A model generated the notes under the pieces. It had not been told where the DNA came from. It was given only the letters and a program-made list of their open reading frames with translations, and searched no databases. The translations under genes and the position numbers were made by a program. A stretch of DNA of 64,000 nt, taken from positions 372,001 to 436,000 of the forward strand of contig OZ241847.1 in the NCBI GenBank assembly GCA_965202915.1. The letters are read 5' to 3'. This DNA is from G965202915 sp965202915 (lineage in GTDB: Bacteria; Pseudomonadota; Gammaproteobacteria; Eutrophobiales; Eutrophobiaceae). Positions 43,336-52,495 of this stretch are shown piece after piece; the first letter of the stretch is position 1; the number at the start of each line of letters is the position of its first letter.

Positions 43336-44580
43336 ATGGCAAAAACTGCATTTACTATCGATACTAAGAAGTGGCCCGAAGATTTGGACGTCAAGCCGCA
43401 CAATCGCTGGCATCCGGACATTCCCATTGTAGAAACATTCAAACCCGGCGATGAATTTCGCGTGGAATGCTACGATTGGACCGGCGGACAGATTCACAAC
43501 GACAACACTGCCAACGACATTCGTGACGTTGATCTTTCCAAGGTGCACTATCTCAGCGGCCCGTTCGGCGTGGAAGGTGCCGAGCCCGGTGACCTGATGG
43601 TCGTTGATATCAATGATATCGGTGCGCTGGAGGCATCCCAGTGGGGGTTTACCGGCATTTTCGCCTATGAAAATGGTGGCGGCTTTCTGGATCGGCATTA
43701 TCCCAAGGCGAGGAAGGCATGTTGGGATTTTCATGGGATTCACACTTCTTCACGGCATATACCGGGGGTACGCTGGCCCGGCATGATCCATCCGGGATTG
43801 ATTGGCTGTTTGCCTTCCGCCGAATTACTGGCAACCTGGAATGATCGGGAATCCAAGCTGTTTAATACCGATCCGGAGCGGGTACCACCATTGTGCACCT
43901 TGCCGGATGGCATGGCGGGTACAACCACCGCGTTGATGGGACAAATGCAAGGCTCAGCGGCGAAAGATGCCGCCGCAGTCGCTGCACGCACGGTACCGGG
44001 ACGCGAGCATGGCGGCAATTGTGATATTAAGAATCTGTCACGCGGATCACAGATCTATTTTCCGGTGTACGTTAAAGGCGGCGGTCTTTCCATGGGCGAT
44101 ATTCACTGGTCCCAGGGCGACGGCGAAATCACGTTCTGTGGTGCCATTGAGATGGCCGGTTGGATCGATATCGGGGTTGACCTGATTAAAGGCGGCATGG
44201 AAAAATATGGCGTTATTAATCCTATCTTCAGGCCCAGCCGGATTGAACCGCGTTTCACCGAATACCTGATCTTTGAAGGGGTTTCGGTTTGCGAGCATAC
44301 CGGTGATCAGCATTTTCTGGATGCCACCATTGCATATCGTCGCGCCTGTCTGAACGCGGTCGAGTACATGAAAAAGTTTGGTTATACCGGTGAACAGGCC
44401 TATATGATCCTGGGTACCGCTCCGGTAGAGGGACGGATCAGCGGTATCGTTGACGTCCCGAATGCCTGTTGTACTCTGGCGTTGCCGACCGAGATATTCG
44501 ATTTTGATATCCGGGTCAATAAGGATGGTCCGTCGCGTCAATCCCATGTTTCGGGAACCGACGTCGCCAATTCAGACTAG
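43336..44580 (+). CDS. fmdA: Formamidase FmdA (acetamidase/formamidase family)
   Basis: Formamidase hydrolyses formamide to formate and ammonia. The 414-residue protein matches the zinc-dependent acetamidase/formamidase family along its length: YDWTGGQIHNDN, HYLSGPFGVEGAEPGDLMVVDI, GVRWPGMIHPGLIGCLPS, GREHGGNCDIKNLSRGSQIYFPVYVKGGGLSMGD and MGDIHWSQGDGEITFCGAIE. A strong AAAGGAGG precedes the ATG. It heads an operon with an amide channel and FmdB, so its likely role is using short amides as nitrogen source. Formate could also feed energy metabolism. Confidence 0.95.
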   Translation: MAKTAFTIDTKKWPEDLDVKPHNRWHPDIPIVETFKPGDEFRVECYDWTGGQIHNDNTANDIRDVDLSKVHYLSGPFGVEGAEPGDLMVVDINDIGALEASQWGFTGIFAYENGGGFLDRHYPKARKACWDFHGIHTSSRHIPGVRWPGMIHPGLIGCLPSAELLATWNDRESKLFNTDPERVPPLCTLPDGMAGTTTALMGQMQGSAAKDAAAVAARTVPGREHGGNCDIKNLSRGSQIYFPVYVKGGGLSMGDIHWSQGDGEITFCGAIEMAGWIDIGVDLIKGGMEKYGVINPIFRPSRIEPRFTEYLIFEGVSVCEHTGDQHFLDATIAYRRACLNAVEYMKKFGYTGEQAYMILGTAPVEGRISGIVDVPNACCTLALPTEIFDFDIRVNKDGPSRQSHVSGTDVANSD

Positions 44581-44591
44581 AGGTAGCAGCA

Positions 44592-45113
44592 ATGTTACTT
44601 GGATTGGTATTACTGTTTGTTGGTGCCGTGCTTTTCCTGAACGGTATTTGGGTCATGGGTCATATTGAAGACCGCGAGATATCGGTTATTAATATCTTTG
44701 TCGGTACGTTGACCTTGCTGGTCGCCTTATACCTGGCGTTTAGTGGAGCCCATGCCGGGGATTTGGATTCCGTCAGGGCGGCGGCGTTTACTCTGCTGTT
44801 CACGTTCACCTATTTTTGGGTGGCGTGGAACAGATGGAACGGCGCGGATGGTCGCGGTCTGGGTTGGTTTTGCTTCTTCGTCGGGATAACCGTTGTGCCC
44901 ATTACGCTGGATGCCTTTGGCGGTGCCAGCAGTACCTGGGATACCTGGTTTGCCTGGTGTTGGGCATCATGGGCCGTGTTATGGTTGATGTTCTGGGCCT
45001 TGTTGGCCTTGCAAAAACCGATAGCAAAGGTAACCGGGGTGGTATGTGCGGCTCAGGGTATCTATACGGGCTGGATCCCCGGTTATTTGTTGTTGACCGG
45101 CACACTGTCTTAA
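44592..45113 (+). CDS. AmiS/UreI family amide/urea channel
   Basis: A 173-residue protein with six hydrophobic segments, the size and layout of the AmiS/UreI channels. It begins LGLVLLFVGAVLFLNGIWVMG and later has LAFSGAHAG, the FTYFWVAWNRWNG segment typical of the family and CWASWAVLWLMFWALL. These channels pass urea or short-chain amides across the inner membrane. It follows fmdA by 11 bases, so it is most likely the formamide entry route. Confidence 0.9.
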   Translation: MLLGLVLLFVGAVLFLNGIWVMGHIEDREISVINIFVGTLTLLVALYLAFSGAHAGDLDSVRAAAFTLLFTFTYFWVAWNRWNGADGRGLGWFCFFVGITVVPITLDAFGGASSTWDTWFAWCWASWAVLWLMFWALLALQKPIAKVTGVVCAAQGIYTGWIPGYLLLTGTLS

Positions 45114-45138
45114 AGTAAGCGTACCGGACGAGGGAGTA

Positions 45139-45444
45139 ATGCCTGTTTATCATTACGGTTGTGAAAATTGCGGGGAGTTTGCGGAGTTGCGCAGGATCAG
45201 CGAATGCAGGCTCCCCGCATCTTGTCCGTCTTGCAGTCAAATGGCGTCGCGTATCATTAAGGCGCCATCACTCAATACCATGGAAAAGGCTCAGCGTATT
45301 GCTCATCACACTAACGAACGCAGTGCCAACGAGCCGAAGCTTGTGAGCAGGGATGAAAAAGAGTCACACAGTCACCGTGGCCATAAGCACGGCGGTGTCA
45401 GGCATAATCATGCTCCATCCCGGCCCTGGATGATCGGACATTGA
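45139..45444 (+). CDS. fmdB: FmdB family zinc-ribbon protein
   Basis: The N-terminus MPVYHYGCENCGEFAELRRISE, followed by CPSCSQMASRIIKAPSL, is the FmdB zinc ribbon (CxxC...CxxC). In methylotrophs FmdB is a putative regulator of the formamidase gene. The C-terminus is rich in histidine (SHSHRGHKHGGVRHNH), which suggests metal binding. The length is 101 residues. It is the third gene of the formamide operon. Confidence 0.88.
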   Translation: MPVYHYGCENCGEFAELRRISECRLPASCPSCSQMASRIIKAPSLNTMEKAQRIAHHTNERSANEPKLVSRDEKESHSHRGHKHGGVRHNHAPSRPWMIGH

Positions 45445-45901
45445 TGTTTTGGATACGGTTGCCTGATAGTTAATTTAGCGGCACCGTTTACCCGCCTCCG
45501 GAATTATTGGGAATATAGCCTGTCACACCCTGTTCCAGTCTTTGGGTGGCATCCAATCAAAATGCAAGGTTTTAATTAGCCGTTAGCAGGGGAGAGACGA
45601 GTTATGGGTAAGCAGTCTAACGGCATTGAGCCTGGTCGGGTTCGGCATAAAATCTGAAAACCGGACACGCATTCAAGCGGTTGTCTGGCACTTACTCCGG
45701 GGCAAGGGAGTAGATAACTATTGCTTGAATGTGCTGCGCTTGCTTATAAAATATACCGCTAATAATCCAATATCAGTGTTACAGAGAAGGCGAAAAAATA
45801 ACAAAGTCTGTTTATTTTATATACAATACCGGCGGACGTCGGGATTCAAGTACCTCATCGCCTAACAAGCTGCAAGGAAATTCACCCGGAAAGATTAGAT
45901 T
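45445..45901. other. Intergenic region between fmdB and crcB
   Basis: About 457 bases with no supported gene. The only frame of note (45626-45865) has no ribosome site or recognisable product. A fluoride riboswitch was looked for in front of crcB and not found. Its sequence looks like worn-down former coding or mobile DNA, but nothing could be identified. Confidence 0.5.
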
Positions 45902-46276
45902 GTGTTTCAAATCGCTGCAATTACCGTTGGTGGCGCGCTGGGCGCGCTATTGCGTTTCTGGGTTTCCAATGGTGTTTATACGCTCTTAGGTCGCGGCTTT
46001 CCCTATGGCACGCTGGCGGTCAACGTGATGGGTTCGTTTGTGATGGGCCTGCTGTATGTATTGATGCTGGAGAGGATGGCAATCAGTGATGAATGGCGGC
46101 CGTTATTGATGGTGGGGCTATTGGGGGCGTTTACCACTTTCTCCACGTTTTCAATGGACACCATAAGTCTGATCGAAGCCGGTGATATTACCAAGGCGGG
46201 TATTAATATGATTTTAAGCGTCGGTTTATGTGTGTGGGTGTGCTGGTTGGGCATGGTGCTGGGGAGGCAAATATGA
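45902..46276 (+). CDS. crcB: Fluoride exporter CrcB/Fluc
   Basis: This is a small dual-topology fluoride channel. The 124 residues hold four hydrophobic helices and the family motifs GGALGALLRFWVSN, PYGTLAVNVMGSFVMGLLY and GLLGAFTTFSTFSMDT. GTG start. rarA-crcB-serS order is known from pseudomonads. Here the formamide operon lies between rarA and crcB. Confidence 0.95.
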   Translation: MFQIAAITVGGALGALLRFWVSNGVYTLLGRGFPYGTLAVNVMGSFVMGLLYVLMLERMAISDEWRPLLMVGLLGAFTTFSTFSMDTISLIEAGDITKAGINMILSVGLCVWVCWLGMVLGRQI

Positions 46277-46319
46277 ACGGGACTGAAATGATAATAGTCC
46301 GGTGATGGGAATAATAACA

Positions 46320-47180
46320 ATGCAAACAAAGATCATCGATGGAAAAAAGATAGCCAAACAGGTTCGCACCCAATGGAAATCACGGGTTGCTGAGCTTAGG
46401 CAAAAAACCGTGTTTCCGGGACTTGCGGTCATTATTGTCGGCAACGATCCGGCCTCCCGGACCTATGTCAATAACAAAATCAGGGCATCCGAGGAAATGG
46501 GTCTATATTCGGAAGTACACAGACTGGACGCCGATATAAGCGAAGCCGAGCTGTTAAAAAAGATAGCGCTGTTAAATGACGATGATCGCCTCCATGGGAT
46601 CCTGGTGCAGTTGCCATTACCCGCCCATATCAATGAGAACAAAGTGCTGGAAATGATCTCGGTTGACAAGGACGTTGACGGGTTTCATTTATATAACGTC
46701 GGTGCGCTGGTGACCGGTAGTACGGTCTTTCCTCCCTGCACGCCTTACGGGGTTCAATGTTTGCTTGAAACCCTGGAGGTTTCCGTGGAAGGCAAACATG
46801 CGGTTGTTGTGGGTCGGAGTAATATTGTTGGCAAGCCGATGGCTATGTTGTTGTTGAATATGAACGCAACGGTGAGTATTTGTACCTCAAAAACACGCAA
46901 CCTCGCGGAGATCACGCGCCAGGCCGATATCCTGGTGGTCGCCACCGGCAAGCCAAAAATGATCACCGGTGATATGGTCAAGGAGGGCGTGGTGGTTATA
47001 GACGTCGGAATCAATTACCTTGACGATGGCCGTCTGGTTGGTGATATAGATTTTGACTCGGTTTATGAAAAAGCAGGCTTGATCACACCGGTGCCCGGTG
47101 GGGTTGGTCCAATGACCATTACCATGTTGCTGGCCAATACCATACGGGCGGCCGAACGGGCGGAGAAAAAATCAACATGA
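46320..47180 (+). CDS. folD: Bifunctional methylenetetrahydrofolate dehydrogenase/cyclohydrolase FolD
   Basis: FolD interconverts 5,10-methylene-, 5,10-methenyl- and 10-formyl-tetrahydrofolate. Motifs seen are VGNDPASRTYVNNKIRASEEMG (with the catalytic Lys), GILVQLPLPAHIN, PCTPYGVQCLLE, VVVGRSNIVGKPMAMLLL and TPVPGGVGPMTITMLL. The ATG at 46320 gives the usual start (MQTKIIDGKKIA). ATG at 46305 or GTG at 46302 are possible alternatives adding a few residues. The formate released by FmdA could enter this C1 pathway; that link is inference. Confidence 0.94.
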   Translation: MQTKIIDGKKIAKQVRTQWKSRVAELRQKTVFPGLAVIIVGNDPASRTYVNNKIRASEEMGLYSEVHRLDADISEAELLKKIALLNDDDRLHGILVQLPLPAHINENKVLEMISVDKDVDGFHLYNVGALVTGSTVFPPCTPYGVQCLLETLEVSVEGKHAVVVGRSNIVGKPMAMLLLNMNATVSICTSKTRNLAEITRQADILVVATGKPKMITGDMVKEGVVVIDVGINYLDDGRLVGDIDFDSVYEKAGLITPVPGGVGPMTITMLLANTIRAAERAEKKST

Positions 47181-47199
47181 TGCCTCCTCGCCGGGAAAA

Positions 47200-48471
47200 A
47201 TGTTAGACCCGCGGCTATTGCGTCATGATCTTGATACGGTTGTTGCTGCGTTGGCAAAGCGCAATCTAAGGTTCGATACCACTGCAATAAAGAATATAGA
47301 GGCAAGACGCAAGGCCATCCAGATCAAGACCGAAGAACTGCAGGCCCTGCGGAATTCCAAGTCAAAGCAAATTGGCCAATTAAAGGTCGCGGGAAAGGAT
47401 CCCCAGGCCATCATGGATGAGGTCGTTGATATTAAGCGGCAACTCGATGACAGTGCCACTGAGCTTGATGGTATTCAGGCACAACTCAATGAGATTGTTA
47501 TCGGCATACCCAACGTTCCGCATGAATCGGTCCCCGCAGGTGACGGCGAAGCAGACAATGAAGAGATAAGAAAATGGGGTGAACCGGCGGGGTTTGATTT
47601 TACACCCCAAGACCACGTTGCTTTGGGTGAGGCCCTGGGCCTGCTGGATTTTGAAACCGCAACCAGGATAACCGGGCCGCGTTTTGTGGTGATGCATGGC
47701 GCGGTGGCACAATTGCACCGTGCATTGATCCAATTCATGCTGGACGTGCACGTTGGTGAACATGGCTACCGGGAAATCAATGTGCCTTACCTGGTGAACG
47801 CGGACAGTTGCCTGGGCACCGGCCAATTGCCGAAATTCAAACAAGATCTGTTTCATATTGGCGAACAGGATTTTTATTTAATTCCCACCGCGGAAGTGCC
47901 GGTGACCAATACCGCCCGCGATGCGATACTGTCGGCGGATGAATTGCCGAGGAAATATGTATGCCATTCCCCTTGTTTTCGTAGTGAGGCCGGCTCCTAT
48001 GGCAAGGATACCCGTGGCATGATACGCCAGCATCAGTTTGAGAAGGTGGAGCTGGTGCAGTTGGTTAACCCGGCGGATTCATACGCCGCGCTTGAGACCT
48101 TGACCGGTGATGCCGAGGCGATTTTACAGAGATTGAATTTACCTTATCGGGTGGTGGTGCTTTGCGGGGGCGATCTGGGGTTTTCCGCGGCCAAGACCTA
48201 TGATATCGAAGTCTGGCTGCCGGGACAGAATAAATATCGGGAGATATCCTCTTGCAGCAACTTTGAGGCCTTCCAGGCAAGGCGCATGAAGGCGCGCTGG
48301 CGCGACCCGGCGACCCAAAAAACCGAATTTCTGCATACGCTCAATGGATCAGGCCTGGCGGTGGGCAGAACCCTGATTGCGGTAATGGAAAATTATCAGG
48401 ATAAGGATGGCAATATTACGATACCGGAAGCGTTGCGTCCTTATATGAATAATCAATCACTTATAGGCTGA
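47200..48471 (+). CDS. serS: Seryl-tRNA synthetase SerS
   Basis: A class II synthetase with an N-terminal coiled-coil arm (about residues 28-105, charged heptads) that binds the long variable arm of tRNA-Ser. The catalytic core shows LIPTAEVPVTN, motif 2 (CFRSEAGSYGKDTRGMIRQHQFEKVELVQ in outline) and motif 3 (NGSGLAVGRTLIAVMEN). The length is 423 residues. It ends the conserved rarA-crcB-serS stretch. Confidence 0.97.
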   Translation: MLDPRLLRHDLDTVVAALAKRNLRFDTTAIKNIEARRKAIQIKTEELQALRNSKSKQIGQLKVAGKDPQAIMDEVVDIKRQLDDSATELDGIQAQLNEIVIGIPNVPHESVPAGDGEADNEEIRKWGEPAGFDFTPQDHVALGEALGLLDFETATRITGPRFVVMHGAVAQLHRALIQFMLDVHVGEHGYREINVPYLVNADSCLGTGQLPKFKQDLFHIGEQDFYLIPTAEVPVTNTARDAILSADELPRKYVCHSPCFRSEAGSYGKDTRGMIRQHQFEKVELVQLVNPADSYAALETLTGDAEAILQRLNLPYRVVVLCGGDLGFSAAKTYDIEVWLPGQNKYREISSCSNFEAFQARRMKARWRDPATQKTEFLHTLNGSGLAVGRTLIAVMENYQDKDGNITIPEALRPYMNNQSLIG

Positions 48472-48519
48472 TGATTTGGCGTATTCGCCGCATGTATCCG
48501 CGAGAATGGATTATAATAA

Positions 48520-49923
48520 CTACAGCATTTCTTTTAGTACGGCATCCAGGCTTTCCTTGGCGTCACCGAAATACATACGGGTATTTTCCTTAAAAAACAG
48601 CGGATTTTGAATGCCGGCGTAACCGGTGGCCATGCTCCGTTTTAAGACGATAGTGGTGTTGCCTTTCCAACATTCCAGCACCGGCATGCCGGCAATCGGG
48701 CTGTTGGGATCTTCCTGGGCGGAGGGATTGACGATGTCATTGGCGCCGATAATGATCGAAACGTCAATATTGGGAAAGTCGTCATTGATTTCATCCATCT
48801 CAAACACGATGTCATACGGTATTTTAGCCTCCGCCAACAATACGTTCATATGACCGGGCATGCGGCCGGCAACGGGATGAATGCCAAACCTGACGTTGAT
48901 GTTTTTTTCCCGCAGGGCCTGAGTAATTTTATTCACCGTATGCTGGGCTTGTGCCACTGCCATGCCGTAACCGGGAATGATCATCACCTGTTTGGCGTGC
49001 ATTAACAGACCTGCAACCTCATCGGTCTCAATCGCGATCACTTCGCCCTGTTGTTGATCGCTTGCCGCCCCCACGCCGCCGGTATCGGAGCCAAAGCCGC
49101 CGGCAATGACGGCGATGAAGTTGCGATTCATCGCCCGACACATGATATAGCTCAGGATCGCGCCGCTACTGCCCACCAATGCGCCGGTCACAATCAATAA
49201 ATCGTTGGATAGCATGAAACCGGTCGCCGCCGCGGCCCAGCCGGAGTAGCTGTTGAGCATGGAAACTACGACCGGCATATCGGCACCGCCAATCGCCATG
49301 ACCATGTGAATGCCAAAGGCGAGGGCGATCACGGTCATAATGATCAATGGCAACATGCCCGCGCCGGTTGCCGCTTGTGCGACAAACTGATAGCCCAGCC
49401 AGATGGCGGCGATGAGTAGCGTCAGGTTGAACCAGTGACGCGCGGGTAACAGCAATGGATTGCCGCTGAGCTTGCCGCTCAATTTGCCAAAGGCGATCAC
49501 CGAACCGGAAAAGGTGACCGCACCGATCAATACTCCTATATAAATTTCCACTTCATGGATGATTTTTTCCACCGAGGTTGGGAATATCGTAGTTTCATCC
49601 ATAAAGTTGACGTAACCGACCAATATTGCGGCCAATCCCACCAGACTGTGCAGAATCGCGACCAGTTCCGGCATCTGAGTCATCGCCACTTTTCGGGCAA
49701 GCAGGCCGCCGACCGTGCCGCCAATTAGCATGGTGATGATGATCAGATGAAAATTGTGGGTGACCTCCGGCCCCAGCACGGTGGCTAATATCGCAAGGGC
49801 CATGCCGATCATGCCGTAGAGATTGCCTTTGCGCGCGGTTTCCTGATGACTTAATCCACCCAGGGTGAGGATGAATAAAATGATGGCGCCAATATATGAG
49901 ACCGCAACCAGTCCTGCCGACAT
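48520..49923 (-). CDS. pntB: NAD(P) transhydrogenase subunit beta PntB
   Basis: The beta subunit of the proton-translocating transhydrogenase has nine or so N-terminal membrane helices and a C-terminal NADP(H)-binding domain III. Domain III is recognised by MIIPGYGMAVAQAQHTV, VRFGIHPVAGRMPGHMNVLLAEAKIPYD and DVSIIIGANDIVNPSAQ, followed by SMATGYAGIQNPLFF. The length of 467 residues is normal. It follows pntA by 12 bases. Together they make NADPH from NADH using the proton gradient. Confidence 0.96.
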   Translation of the reverse strand: MSAGLVAVSYIGAIILFILTLGGLSHQETARKGNLYGMIGMALAILATVLGPEVTHNFHLIIITMLIGGTVGGLLARKVAMTQMPELVAILHSLVGLAAILVGYVNFMDETTIFPTSVEKIIHEVEIYIGVLIGAVTFSGSVIAFGKLSGKLSGNPLLLPARHWFNLTLLIAAIWLGYQFVAQAATGAGMLPLIIMTVIALAFGIHMVMAIGGADMPVVVSMLNSYSGWAAAATGFMLSNDLLIVTGALVGSSGAILSYIMCRAMNRNFIAVIAGGFGSDTGGVGAASDQQQGEVIAIETDEVAGLLMHAKQVMIIPGYGMAVAQAQHTVNKITQALREKNINVRFGIHPVAGRMPGHMNVLLAEAKIPYDIVFEMDEINDDFPNIDVSIIIGANDIVNPSAQEDPNSPIAGMPVLECWKGNTTIVLKRSMATGYAGIQNPLFFKENTRMYFGDAKESLDAVLKEML

Positions 49924-49935
49924 GATCTTAGCCGC

Positions 49936-51474
49936 CTATTTCCTAAACATCCGCAACATGCGTTGCGTGACCGCAAAGCCGCCAACGATGTTGATGCTGG
50001 TGATCAGAATGCCAAATGCGGCCATGGCCACCAGTAACGGGCCCGCAGACGAGACCTGGATCAGGGCGCCGATGACAATAATACTGCTGACCGCGTTGGT
50101 TACGCTCATGAGTGGTGTGTGTAATGAAGGGGTCACGTTCCAAATCACCATATAACCGATAAAACATGCCAGCACGAACACGGTAAAATGAGACATGAAC
50201 GAGGGCGGGGCGACGTAGCCCAGGCCGCATAAGCCCAAGGCGCCGATCACCAGAGGCAGGGCTTGTTTGATTAAGCCGGGTGGTTTCGGTTCCGTCGTTG
50301 CAGGCGGTGTGGGTTTCGCCGGTTTTACCGCCGGTGCCACCGATAGAGTCGGTGCCGGCGGCGGCCAGGTAATTTTACCGGCCTTAATCACGGTGCTACC
50401 GCGTATGACTTCATCTTCCATATCAATAACCAGTTGGCCCTCTTTCTCCGGGGTCATATCGGTGATCAGGTGACGGAGATTAGTCGCATACAGTTGACTG
50501 GCCTGGGTCGGTAAACGGCTGGGCAAATCGCTGTAACCAATGATGGTGACACCGTTATCGGTCACCGTTACTTCATGCGGTACCGTTGATTCGCAGTTGC
50601 CGCCCTGTTCAGCCGCCAGGTCGACAATGACGCTGCCGGCTTTCATGGATTTTACCATCTCGGCGGTGATCAGCTTTGGCGCCGGTTGACCGGGGATAAG
50701 TGCGGTGGTGACGATGATATCGACCTCTTTTGCCTGCTCGGCAAATAATGCCATTTCCGCGGCAATGAATGCATCGCTCATGGTTTTGGCATAGCCTCCG
50801 GTACCGCTGCCTTCTTCATCAAAGTCCAGCAATAAAAATTCTGCGCCCATACTTTCGACTTGTTCCTTGACCTCAGGGCGAGTATCAAAGGAGCGGACAA
50901 TCGCCCCCAGGCTGTTGGCGGTGCCAATCGCGGCAAGTCCGGCAACGCCGGCGCCAATGATCAGGACTTTGGCCGGCGGCACTTTACCCGCAGCGGTTAT
51001 CTGGCCGGTAAAAAAACGGCCAAAATGATGTGATGCCTCGATCATGGCGCGGTACCCGGCAATATTGGCCATGGAGCTGAGCGCATCCATTTTTTGGGCC
51101 CTCGAAATACGGGGTATGGCATCCATCGCCAATACATTGATATTCTTTTGCGCAAGTTGCTGCATCAGCGCCTCATTTTGCGCCGGCCAAATAAAACAGA
51201 TCAATGTTTGCCCTGGATGCAGCAATTTAATTTCATCATCAGTCGGGGCGCGCACCTTGAGGATAATATCCGCCTTATCATATAAAGTCTTGATATCGTT
51301 GTGCATTTCACCCCCGGCCTGAGCATAGGCCGAGTCTAATAAATTGGCGCCGGCGCCGGCACCGGCTTCAACCGCGACGGTATATCCCAGTTTTTGTAGC
51401 CATTTAATCACTTCGGGCGTGGTCGCAACCCGACGTTCGCCCGGATAAAGCTCCTTAGGGACACCAATCTTCAT
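49936..51474 (-). CDS. pntA: NAD(P) transhydrogenase subunit alpha PntA (alpha1-alpha2 form)
   Basis: The 512 residues combine the NAD(H)-binding domain I (MKIGVPKELYPGERRVATTPEV at the start, ITAAGKVPPAKVLIIGAGVAGLAA in the middle) with a C-terminal membrane part of four helices. A Pro/Thr/Ala-rich linker (near residues 370-400) joins them. This is the fused alpha form seen in enterics, not the split PntAA/PntAB. A strong Shine-Dalgarno (GGGGAGGAA) precedes the ATG. A perfect 8-bp palindrome lies about 25 bases upstream. Confidence 0.96.
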   Translation of the reverse strand: MKIGVPKELYPGERRVATTPEVIKWLQKLGYTVAVEAGAGAGANLLDSAYAQAGGEMHNDIKTLYDKADIILKVRAPTDDEIKLLHPGQTLICFIWPAQNEALMQQLAQKNINVLAMDAIPRISRAQKMDALSSMANIAGYRAMIEASHHFGRFFTGQITAAGKVPPAKVLIIGAGVAGLAAIGTANSLGAIVRSFDTRPEVKEQVESMGAEFLLLDFDEEGSGTGGYAKTMSDAFIAAEMALFAEQAKEVDIIVTTALIPGQPAPKLITAEMVKSMKAGSVIVDLAAEQGGNCESTVPHEVTVTDNGVTIIGYSDLPSRLPTQASQLYATNLRHLITDMTPEKEGQLVIDMEDEVIRGSTVIKAGKITWPPPAPTLSVAPAVKPAKPTPPATTEPKPPGLIKQALPLVIGALGLCGLGYVAPPSFMSHFTVFVLACFIGYMVIWNVTPSLHTPLMSVTNAVSSIIVIGALIQVSSAGPLLVAMAAFGILITSINIVGGFAVTQRMLRMFRK

Positions 51475-51499
51475 CTATGTTCCTCCCCCTAAATATTTA

Positions 51500-51519
51500 A
51501 GAGATAACCGCTTATCTCT
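51500..51519 (-). promoter_or_regulatory. Palindrome in the pntA 5' region
   Basis: AGAGATAA-CCGC-TTATCTCT is a perfect 8-bp inverted repeat about 25 bases ahead of the pntA start. It could be an mRNA hairpin near the ribosome site or an operator. Nothing else supports either reading. Confidence 0.35.
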
Positions 51520-51527
51520 CTTGGATA

Positions 51528-51556
51528 TAAAAAAACCCGGCGGGTGGCCGGGTTTC
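51528..51556 (-). terminator. Rho-independent terminator after the BI-1 family gene
   Basis: On the minus strand GAAACCCGGCC-ACCC-GCCGGGTTTTTTTA forms a GC-rich stem with a run of T. It lies about 20 bases after the stop of the BI-1 gene and separates it from pntAB. Confidence 0.85.
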
Positions 51557-51574
51557 CAGTATGAGGATTGATAT

Positions 51575-52246
51575 TTATTCTCTACCTGAAAATGCAGCCA
51601 GTAAATGCAGCAAGCTGGTAAAAAGATTATAAAGACTGACGTATAAGGTGACGGTGGCCATGATATAGTTAGTTTCACCGCCGTGCACCATCTGACTGGT
51701 CTGGTACAGTATTAAACCGGCCATCAATAACACGAACATTCCGGAGACGGCCAATGACAGAGCCGGAATACCGAATATCAGCGCACCTATCCCCGCCAGG
51801 AACGCAACTAGAATGCCGGTCATCAGGAAACCGCCCATAAAGCTGAAATCCTTGCGGGTGGTCAGGGCATAGCCTGAAAGCCCCAGGAAAATCGTGCCGG
51901 TACCCCCGAGTGCGGTCATCACCAGTTGAGACCCATTTGAATAAAAGTTGATGTAGGCATTAATCATAGGGCCAAGTGTCAGTCCCATGAAGCCCGTTAG
52001 CGCAAATACCGATGCCAGCCCCCATACGCTATTGCGCAGGCGAGTGGTCAGGAACAGCAAACCGAAATAGCCCCCCAGTGTTACCAAGGGTCCCATAAAT
52101 GGGAAATTATATATCATCGCCACGCCGGCGGTAACGGCACTGAAAATCAAGGTCATGGCCAATAAGATATACGTGTTGCGAATCAGCTTGTTGGTAGCCA
52201 GTACCGCCTCGGTTGAGCGGGTAATAGCAAATTGATTCTGGTTCAT
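51575..52246 (-). CDS. Bax inhibitor-1/YccA family membrane protein
   Basis: The 223-residue protein has seven hydrophobic helices and the family start (FAITRSTEAVLATNKLIRNTYILLAMTLIFSA in outline). Later blocks are GLASVFALTGFMGLTLGPMI, GGTGTIFLGLSGYALTTRKDFSFMGGFL and the C-terminal MATVTLYVSLYNLFTSLLHLLA with its acid end. Bacterial members such as YccA and YbhL are linked to FtsH control or calcium leak. AAGGAGGAAATTC lies directly before the ATG. The role here is not known. Confidence 0.92.
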   Translation of the reverse strand: MNQNQFAITRSTEAVLATNKLIRNTYILLAMTLIFSAVTAGVAMIYNFPFMGPLVTLGGYFGLLFLTTRLRNSVWGLASVFALTGFMGLTLGPMINAYINFYSNGSQLVMTALGGTGTIFLGLSGYALTTRKDFSFMGGFLMTGILVAFLAGIGALIFGIPALSLAVSGMFVLLMAGLILYQTSQMVHGGETNYIMATVTLYVSLYNLFTSLLHLLAAFSGRE

Positions 52247-52495
52247 GAATTTCCTCCTTACTTTGTAGCAATGACTAAAATTATATACCTAAATTATTAG
52301 ATAGTAAAAAAACAGTAAAATTCAAGTGTATTTTAGCCGATAATTTATATCGCTGATAATATCATCATAGCATAAGATACATTGCGGCGTAGGGGGAGCA
52401 TAGCCTGAGCGGCGCCTTGTGAAGCCGGGTTGCGGGTTTTGCCGGCGGGCAATCCGGACGGAGTTATTGTCAAAAGTGGTGTTCAGGGACTTCAA

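Noticed and set aside
45850..45901. Possible fluoride riboswitch in front of crcB
   Set aside because: The conserved core of the crcB RNA motif was not found in the upstream region.
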